Source of the DNA: an uncultured Parabacteroides sp.
GTDB taxonomy: Bacteria > Bacteroidota > Bacteroidia > Bacteroidales > Tannerellaceae
NCBI GenBank assembly: GCA_900552465.1
Contig: URZO01000037.1
Span: 1 to 36,448, forward strand
Length of the DNA stretch: 36,448 nt
Direction: 5' to 3'
Positions 8,233 to 15,100 of this stretch are shown here, in pieces (the first letter of the stretch is position 1; each line of letters begins with the position of its first letter). A program made the position numbers and the translations under genes. The notes below the pieces were generated by a model. The model did not search any database. It saw only the letters and a list, made by a program, of their open reading frames with translations, and was not told where the DNA came from.

Positions 8233-9201
8233 ATGCAAGACGTTATTAAACCGATAGATCCTGCTCTCCTGAAAGCAGAACTGACCAAAGAGAAGAAGCT
8301 CAGGAGAACGAATAAATCCAACAATGAGATATACATTGTCACTGCGCACGACTCTCCCAACGTGATGCAGGAGATCGGGCGACTCAGGGAAATTGCCTTC
8401 CGTTACTACGGAGGGGGGACAGGCTGTCCGGTCGATATCGACGAATACGACACGATGGAAGATGCCTACCGCCAACTGATCGTATGGAGTCCCGAAGACG
8501 AGCAGATCCTGGGCGGCTACCGTTTCCTTTGCGGCTCGGATGTCAAGTTCGATGAAGCGGGCAAACCGATTTTAGCGACTTCCCATCTGTTCAATTTCTC
8601 TGAGAAGTTTAATAAAGAATATCTGCCGTACACGGTCGAGCTGGGCCGTTCGTTCGTGACATTAGAATACCAGTCCACACGCAGCGGCAGTGCCAAAGGG
8701 CTGTTCGTACTGGACAATCTTTGGGACGGCTTAGGGGCGCTCTCCGTAGTTGATCCCAGCCTGCAGTACTATTTCGGGAAGGTGACGATGTACAACACCT
8801 ACAACTCCGAGGCACGCAACATGATCCTCTATTTCCTGAACATGCACTTTCCCGATCCGGAAAAACTGATTACCCCGGTTTATCCTTTGGAGACGGGCAC
8901 GAACCTGGAGAAGATGCAGGAGCTTTTCAAATACGATAATTTCAGGGACAATTATAAGGTATTGAACCAGGAGGTCCGTAAGTTCGGCATCAACGTGCCG
9001 CCGCTGGTAAACGCTTACATGAGCCTTTCGCCCAAGATGCGCGTATTCGGCACGGCCATCAACCATGAGTTCGGTGAGGTGGAAGAGACCGGTATCCTGA
9101 TCGCTATCGACGAGATTCTGGAAGACAAAAAAAAGCGGCATATCGAAACATACCTGAACGAGGAAGGACAGTCGGCTGAATTGATCCGGAAAACTGAATA
9201 A
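8233..9201 (+). CDS. glsB: GNAT-fold N-acyltransferase (OlsB/GlsB-like)
   Basis: A 322-residue protein with an OlsB-type acyltransferase domain over roughly residues 35-210. Typical signs are the AFRYYGGGTG segment, the DEYD motif followed by an aromatic-rich strand (GGYRFLCGSD), and VELGRSFV, the acceptor/CoA-binding block of this family. These enzymes transfer a 3-hydroxyacyl chain from acyl-ACP to the amino group of glycine or ornithine, the first step of aminolipid synthesis. It follows the O-acyltransferase gene by 14 bp, and together they form a complete two-step pathway for the membrane lipid. The last 110 residues carry no motif I recognise. A bidirectional terminator follows. Confidence 0.82.
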   Translation: MQDVIKPIDPALLKAELTKEKKLRRTNKSNNEIYIVTAHDSPNVMQEIGRLREIAFRYYGGGTGCPVDIDEYDTMEDAYRQLIVWSPEDEQILGGYRFLCGSDVKFDEAGKPILATSHLFNFSEKFNKEYLPYTVELGRSFVTLEYQSTRSGSAKGLFVLDNLWDGLGALSVVDPSLQYYFGKVTMYNTYNSEARNMILYFLNMHFPDPEKLITPVYPLETGTNLEKMQELFKYDNFRDNYKVLNQEVRKFGINVPPLVNAYMSLSPKMRVFGTAINHEFGEVEETGILIAIDEILEDKKKRHIETYLNEEGQSAELIRKTE

Positions 9202-9233
9202 AAAAGGGGTTACCAAAAGCGCCTCGTAAGGCT

Positions 9234-9268
9234 GTCCTTGTCCCCACGCTTGACGCAGGGACAAGGAC
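9234..9268. terminator. Bidirectional terminator between the lipid pair and meaB
   Basis: Arms GTCCTTGTCCC (9234-9244) and GGGACAAGGAC (9258-9268) pair perfectly with a 13-nt loop. A T-rich stretch follows on the plus strand. The hairpin lies between the convergent stops at 9201 and 9272. Confidence 0.75.
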
Positions 9269-9271
9269 TCT

Positions 9272-10372
9272 TTATTTCTTTCCGGACAAATTCTCCAGGA
9301 ACAAATCCATCATCCGCTTAGCCGCGACGAACGAACTGATTTCGTTGTTCAATACCTGCTGTTCGGTCACGCCTAACATGCCTTCGACAGCCGGGTTGTG
9401 ATAGAACTTTTCGCGAAGCGTGTCGTTGATGCTTTCATACATCCAGTACTTAGCCTGCTCGTTACGCTTGTAGTTGAAGTAACCGTTCTTTTGGGTGAAC
9501 TCCATATATTCGCCGACCATATCCCATATTTCTTTGATTCCCAAGTTGTAATATCCGGAGTACGTCAATACTTTAGGAAACCAGCCGGATTCCGGCGCCG
9601 GGAACAGATGCAGGGCGTTGCGGAACTGCGCGGCTGCAAGGTTTGCCTTTTCGATATTGTCGCCGTCCGCCTTGTTGATGATGATGCCGTCTGCCATTTC
9701 CATGATACCGCGCTTGATGCCTTGCAGTTCGTCACCGGTACCGGCAAGCTGGATCAGCAGGAAGAAATCGACCATCGAATGGACAGCCGTCTCACTCTGT
9801 CCGACACCGACCGTTTCGACGAATACCGTGTCGAATCCGGCCGCTTCGCAAAGGACAATCGTTTCGCGTGTCTTGCGTGCCACACCTCCTAACGAACCGG
9901 CCGATGGTGAAGGGCGTATGAAGGCATTCTTCTCGCGCGACAACGCCTCCATACGGGTCTTGTCGCCAAGGATGCTGCCTTTCGAACGCTCGCTGCTCGG
10001 GTCGATCGCCAGGACTGCCAGTTTGCGTCCTTCGTTAATCAGGTGCATGCCGAATGCATCGATAGACGTACTTTTGCCGGCTCCCGGCACTCCGGTGATA
10101 CCGATGCGGACAGACTTGCCGGCATGCGGCAGGCATTTCTCAATGATTTCCTGTGCAACCTGCTGGTGTTCATATTTGGCGCTTTCCACCAGTGTCACAG
10201 CCTGGCTGAGGATCGTTATGTCTCCTTTCAGGATTCCTTCCACAAACTCGGAAGGCGTATATTCTTTGCGTTGAACTCTTCTTTTCAGATAAGGATTGAC
10301 TGTCGGTACGTCAGCTACTCCCTTGTTTACCTTTAATCCTTTGTATAGATCGTCGTTTTCGGGATGTTCCAT
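9272..10372 (-). CDS. meaB: MeaB/ArgK-type GTPase, methylmalonyl-CoA mutase chaperone
   Basis: A 366-residue SIMIBI-class P-loop GTPase. Residues around 95 show the Walker A sequence GVPGAGKST; further on come the base-switch/Mg region AIDPSSERSKGSILGDKTRM, ETVGVGQSE (Walker B and switch region), and the guanine-specificity motif NKADGD. MeaB loads and protects adenosylcobalamin on methylmalonyl-CoA mutase, which Bacteroidales use in the succinate-propionate pathway. The mutase genes are not in this window. The 40-residue N-terminal extension before the G domain is usual for MeaB. A tandem-repeat hairpin lies between this gene and the DUF1573 gene upstream on the same strand, so co-transcription is uncertain. 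Confidence 0.93.
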   Translation of the reverse strand: MEHPENDDLYKGLKVNKGVADVPTVNPYLKRRVQRKEYTPSEFVEGILKGDITILSQAVTLVESAKYEHQQVAQEIIEKCLPHAGKSVRIGITGVPGAGKSTSIDAFGMHLINEGRKLAVLAIDPSSERSKGSILGDKTRMEALSREKNAFIRPSPSAGSLGGVARKTRETIVLCEAAGFDTVFVETVGVGQSETAVHSMVDFFLLIQLAGTGDELQGIKRGIMEMADGIIINKADGDNIEKANLAAAQFRNALHLFPAPESGWFPKVLTYSGYYNLGIKEIWDMVGEYMEFTQKNGYFNYKRNEQAKYWMYESINDTLREKFYHNPAVEGMLGVTEQQVLNNEISSFVAAKRMMDLFLENLSGKK

Positions 10373-10390
10373 AATAAATAATTATTTAGT

Positions 10391-10463
10391 TTGCCAATAT
10401 GCCAATGTGCCAATTAAGAAGTCTTTCTCTGCATTGGCATATTGGCATATTGAATAATTGGCA
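10391..10463. repeat. Tandem heptamer palindrome (TGCCAAT / ATTGGCA)
   Basis: Three TGCCAAT-type heptamers run in one direction (10392-10413) and three ATTGGCA copies run in the other (10433-10463). The 14-mers at 10394-10407 and 10432-10445 are exact reverse complements, giving a stable stem with a 24-nt loop. It fills the gap between meaB and the DUF1573 gene. Confidence 0.8.
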
Positions 10464-10465
10464 TA

Positions 10466-11581
10466 TTATTTCTCTGCTGTCACCTTCACTAACCGTACCG
10501 GACCGTTCGGGTCGTTGCATACGAGGTTGATAAGGGCTTCCAGCTTTGTCTTTATCTCTTTAGGGCGTACGGTCACTTTGAAGGTGGCTGTCGTGCCCGG
10601 TTTGATTTCTCTTTTACCTCCGGAGATGGCTACGCGTTCGTCGTCGCAGGTCGCGCTGTAGATGATGAGCGGCGATTTGCCCGAGTTGGTCACGTCGATC
10701 GTGCCGCTGACCCTTCCGCCGACCAATGGGATGAAGCTGCTTTTATCGGGCAGTTTGCCGAAGTCGAGCAGCGTGCCGGACAGCTGGGCTATCGGAGCTT
10801 TCGCCTTGTCGGACGCGGTCAGTTTGCTGAAGTCGTCTATGATATTGGCGGCCACGTGTATCTCGCCTTCCGTCCCTTTCTTCTGTCCGATGCTCTCGAT
10901 CGTTACGGGTATTTCGTCTGCTACGCGCCCCTTCCGTTTAGCCTCTTTCGCATTCATCAGGATGGATATTTCGCCTGTTTCGCCGGGAGCTAACTTTGTC
11001 GGGTTGGCTACGACGTTCAGGTAATGGGCCGTTTTCCCTAAATGGATGGTCAGGGATGTCTTTCCTTCATTGATTACGCTGATTTTTTCCCCTAAAGTCT
11101 CTTCGGGACGAATCGTGCTGTAGAGGATATTCTTTGTTTGCAGTTTCAGGTCGCCGATGCTGTACGGATAAATCAGTATCGGGAGTGCCTCTTTGGGCGT
11201 CACGTTACCTTTGATACCTAACGAGAAACTGCCTTTCTTTCCGTTGCTGTAGATCGCGATTGTCTTGTAGAAAGGACCGGGACGTCCTTTGGGGTTGTAG
11301 GTCACTTTCACCTCTCCGGTCTTTCCCGGGGCGATGGGCTCTTTGGACCATTCCGGCTGCGTGCAACCGCATGAGGCTGTGATCCGTGTGATGACGAGCG
11401 GGCCGTCACCTGTGTTTTTGACTGTAAAGACGTGGCTGACCAATCCGTCGGACTCTCCAATCGTTCCGAAGTTGTAGATGAGTTCGTCAGCGCTGATTTG
11501 GGCGTTATTTTGTGCCAGCATACTGCTTGTTGCAAACAGTATGCCGGCAAGGATAGAGATTAGTTTGTTTCTGTTCAACAT
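10466..11581 (-). CDS. DUF1573 multi-domain periplasmic protein
   Basis: A 371-residue exported protein with a signal peptide ending near SSMLA-Q (about residue 23). The first domain (about 30-125) is a DUF1573 immunoglobulin-like fold with the signature ITASCGCTQPEWS and the end motif YNPKGRPGPF. At least one more domain of the same kind (about 250-365; note NSGKSPLIIYSATCDDERV) follows, with a related region between. Function is unknown; ASPM/SPD2/Hydin-like folds suggest protein binding at the envelope. The first domain is nearly a copy of the separate 125-residue protein encoded 27 bp upstream on the same strand, which shows a local duplication. Both are probably one transcript. Confidence 0.85.
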   Translation of the reverse strand: MLNRNKLISILAGILFATSSMLAQNNAQISADELIYNFGTIGESDGLVSHVFTVKNTGDGPLVITRITASCGCTQPEWSKEPIAPGKTGEVKVTYNPKGRPGPFYKTIAIYSNGKKGSFSLGIKGNVTPKEALPILIYPYSIGDLKLQTKNILYSTIRPEETLGEKISVINEGKTSLTIHLGKTAHYLNVVANPTKLAPGETGEISILMNAKEAKRKGRVADEIPVTIESIGQKKGTEGEIHVAANIIDDFSKLTASDKAKAPIAQLSGTLLDFGKLPDKSSFIPLVGGRVSGTIDVTNSGKSPLIIYSATCDDERVAISGGKREIKPGTTATFKVTVRPKEIKTKLEALINLVCNDPNGPVRLVKVTAEK

Positions 11582-11608
11582 TCTAAGTGATTCGCTTTTC
11601 CTGTGTTA

Positions 11609-11986
11609 TTATTCTACCTCTCCCCGGATTGTCAGGATAAAACTACCGGTTTTACCATTGCTGTAAACGGATATAGTCTTCACGAAAGGGCCGGGGCGGT
11701 CTTTCGGGTTATACGTGATTTTGATGTCACCTGTTTTTCCCGGGGCGATCGGCTCTTTGGTCCATTCGGGTGTCGTGCAACCGCAGGAAGCAATGACGCG
11801 TGTCAGGACAAGCGGTGCTTCGCCTGTATTCTTGATCTTAAAAGTATGCGATACATTTCCGTTCGCCTCTTTGATTGTACCGAAATCGAAAGAGGTCTCA
11901 TCTGCTGAAATTACAGCTTTGCCTTGCGCTGACGCCATTCCTGTAGCCAGCAGGATTGTCATGAAAATAAAAATAATCTGTTTCAT
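11609..11986 (-). CDS. Single-domain DUF1573 protein
   Basis: A 125-residue exported protein: signal peptide of about 20 residues (hydrophobic IIFIFMTILLATGMASA, then Q), followed by one DUF1573 domain. The signature VIASCGCTTPEWTKEPIAPG and the downstream YNPKDRPGPFVKT are almost identical to the first domain of the 371-residue neighbour, so one arose from the other by tandem duplication. No function is known for the domain. A perfect -7 element lies 30 bp upstream (12017-12024), making this the likely first gene of the pair's transcript. Confidence 0.85.
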   Translation of the reverse strand: MKQIIFIFMTILLATGMASAQGKAVISADETSFDFGTIKEANGNVSHTFKIKNTGEAPLVLTRVIASCGCTTPEWTKEPIAPGKTGDIKITYNPKDRPGPFVKTISVYSNGKTGSFILTIRGEVE

Positions 11987-12016
11987 CTTCTCTTTATTTA
12001 GCTATTGTTTAAGATG

Positions 12017-12024
12017 CAAAGATA
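12017..12024 (-). promoter_or_regulatory. -7 promoter element for the DUF1573 pair
   Basis: On the minus strand this reads TATCTTTG, an exact TAnnTTTG match, 30 bp upstream of the start at 11986. No clear TTTG -33 box is visible at the expected distance. Confidence 0.5.
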
Positions 12025-12083
12025 ATATAAATGAGTAATTATTAGGATTAAAAATCCATATAATACGTCTGTTTTTACTATGC

Positions 12084-12160
12084 CTGTTATCATACGATGC
12101 GTATGACAGTAATATACAACGTGTGTGATGGGCATCCTACGATGTGTATGACGCCCATCA
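12084..12160. repeat. Paired inverted and direct repeats after the macroglobulin gene
   Basis: Two structures lie side by side: a near-palindrome at 12084-12109 (TCATACG...CGTATGA) and a hairpin with perfect arms TGATGGGC (12126-12133) and GCCCATCA (12153-12160). The sequence ACGATGyGTATGAC also occurs as a direct repeat (12093-12106, 12138-12151). The place, 24 bp past the stop at 12184, suggests transcript-end processing; no T tract is present. Confidence 0.55.
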
Positions 12161-12183
12161 TAAGGGGCCTTTGCAAAACGCAC

Positions 12184-15100
12184 TCACTCCACTTTTAAAA
12201 GCCCTCCTTCCGTATGCGACACGAACTCGGGAGCATACAGGCATTGGATCGTGCTGATACCGCCTGCGTATTCACCTGGGCGCGATACATATACGGCATA
12301 TTCCAGGACGTATGTGCCTTGGGGCAGGCGGTCGAAGAAGAAGTTTTCCGATACATCCGTCGGCGACTGGTAATACCAGGCTCCGTCCCGATAGGTCGAA
12401 CCGGAAAGCTGGGTAGCCGGTTCGAAACATCCGGCGCGGAGGTCTTTCAGGAAGACGTAGTCCATCGTGCGGTCGGTGCGGACAGTCAGGCGTACGATAA
12501 CCTTGTCGCCGACACGGAGCGGCTGCTGGGGCGTGACGGGACGCAGTTGCCGTTCGGAACCGTTGTTCGTCTCGACAAAGAGCATCTTCTCGACGTTCAG
12601 TGCGCCTTTCTGTTTCTTTATGTCGTTGATGTTCCCGAGGTATTGTTCGTAGACAGCTCCCCAGGCAGGCGCGGTGCCTTCCTTGCGGATGGTGATGGTG
12701 TTTCCGCCGGATGCAACGGTTTTTTCTTCCGAACGGGTGACTTTCAGGTAGCCGGTGGCCAACTCGCCGTTTGTGGTGCTATAGGTTTCCTTGCCCCACT
12801 CGGCGGTGCAAGTGTTGCTGTCGCTCAGCCAGTCGCTTCCGGTCAGCAGCAAGGCGTAGATGGCGTTGACTGTGGCCGGGACGGAGGGCCAGTTTTGCGT
12901 CTGTTTCTGGCTGAGGAGCCATTGCTTCATCCGGTCGGTCTCCTGCCGGTTGGCCGACGTTTCGTTGAAGAGGGCCATCAAAAGGCAATGCGTGTCGATC
13001 GGTGAGGTGAAGAAACTTGCGCCGCTCCGGTTGTTCGCCCAATACATGCCCCGGTCGGCGGATGTGGTCGCCGTCTTGCGCAACCAAGCGAGGATGTTGT
13101 TTGCAACCTCTTTCTTGCCGTTGCGCAGCATCAGCCAGGCGATTTCACCTTTTCCGTAGATGGATTGTTTGCTCCACTGCTTTTCCGCTAAGTTCGTGTA
13201 ATAGCGGATCGCTTCGCGGGCCGAACCCAGTTCCGGGATGTCGCGGTAGGCGCTGCGGACAAACAGATATTCGATTTCCAAGGGAGAAATTTCGTTTTTC
13301 TGCCAGTTCTTGATCTTTTGGAGCGCTTCGTAGTCGGACTGGATTTGCTGGTCGATGAACTTCAGCGCTCTCATCTGCATCTCCTTTTCCTGCTGGTTAT
13401 AGCCGATGGCGTTCAACTGAACTAACTGGGTCATTCCTTTCAGGATATAGAGTGTCATTTCCTGGCTTGGATACATGCCTTTGAACCAGCTCCACCCGCC
13501 GTCCGGCCTTTGCAGGTCGAGAAGGCGCTGTAGGGCGATTTCCCGCTGCCCGGCTGCCCGGTTCAGGTCGAAAAGGAGGGAGAGGCGTTGTTTCTGCTCC
13601 GTCTCGTTGCTTGCTTCCAGCACCCAGGGCGTTTCCTGCAGGAGGATGTTTTTCAGTTCCGTGTTCTTTTCGAGGTTGGAATAGAGCGTGGAGGCGTTTC
13701 CGCCCTGTGCTTTCCACTGGCTGATGACCTGCTGGATGCGCGGATGGGCCGTTGCGATATAGCTTGCCAGCGTGTTGCTGTAGTAAGAGGCGAACCAGGA
13801 GATGACGTTGTCGTCTTCCGGCTGCGTGAGGGTCGGCAGGGCCTGGACGGCGTACCAGATGGGGTTGGCCGTCAGTTCGAGTGTCGTGCGGAACGGCCGG
13901 ATGCCTTTGCCGTCTTTCAGGCGGATCACTTCTTCGTTCTTGTCGAAGAGGTAGAACGGGGTGCTTTCTGTCACTAAAATCTCGTTGGAGAGAACCGGGA
14001 TAAGGTGCTGTTCGCCGTCGCTTCCCTTGTCCGAATCGGCTATGATGCGGCAGCCGATAACACCATTCGCCGCGGCGGGGACGCGGAAAGACCAGCTGAC
14101 GGTTGTCGTGCTGTCGGTCGCCAGGGTAAATGGTTTCTGCGATTTGGTCAGGCAGACGACCGGCTGGTCGCCCTCCGGGTCGAACAATTCCAGGCTGGCG
14201 CGTCCGCTGAGGGTTTCGCCGGACTGGTTGCTGACCTGTGCCGTGATTGTCACATCGTCGCCCTGGCGCAGGAAACGCGGCAAGTTCGGGGTCACCATCA
14301 GCGGCTTGCTGGTGATGATCTCGCGCGACAGGTAGCCGTATTTCAGGTCTTCCGTCTGTGCTAACAGTTGCAGTTTCCAGGTCGTATTGCTCTCGGGCAT
14401 CGTGAAGCTGAACGCAACGTCGCCCTCCTTGCCGGTCACGAGTGCCGGATAGAAGAAGGCGGTTTCGGCGAAGTTTTCGCGTAGCTTGATCGGAGCGGGC
14501 AGTTCCTCTTCTGCAATGATCTCCGCAACGCCCTGATCGGCCCGTACGGCGGATTCTTCCAGAACGGCGCTGTCGTCTGTGATGCTGAGGACTTCGGCCA
14601 CAGCCGGGGCAGCCGCCGATTTCATCATGACTCCGGATGCGTAGACGCGGTTACTTCCGTAGCGGGAGCCTAAAGACAATACATCCTGCCAGTTGAGGCG
14701 GTCGTACTGGTATTCGGGTATGCGCAGGTTCTTGTTTGTTCCCGTCTCGTACTTGTTGTTGCTTGTAAAGGCTGTCCCTTCTGAGAATTGCGGGGCATAT
14801 AGATTAATATATCTTTTGGGGACGAATGACCAGCCGAAAGGCATGATCTTATCTAATGATGCGTCGTACATACTGACTAACACTTCGGCTGTGACGGCGA
14901 CGGAGTCCGCATCCGTAATACGGAATTTCCAGTTTTCTTTGCTGCCAGGCAGCAGGTGGTCGCGGAATGTCTCGGCCAGGATGTTCAGTCTCCGGTTTGG
15001 CTGGCGGCGGTAGACGGGAACCTGCTTGACGTACATCTTTCCTTCCTTGACGAAGGTGAAGGTGATGGTAAACCCGTCTCCGTCCGTTTCCTTAAACGGG

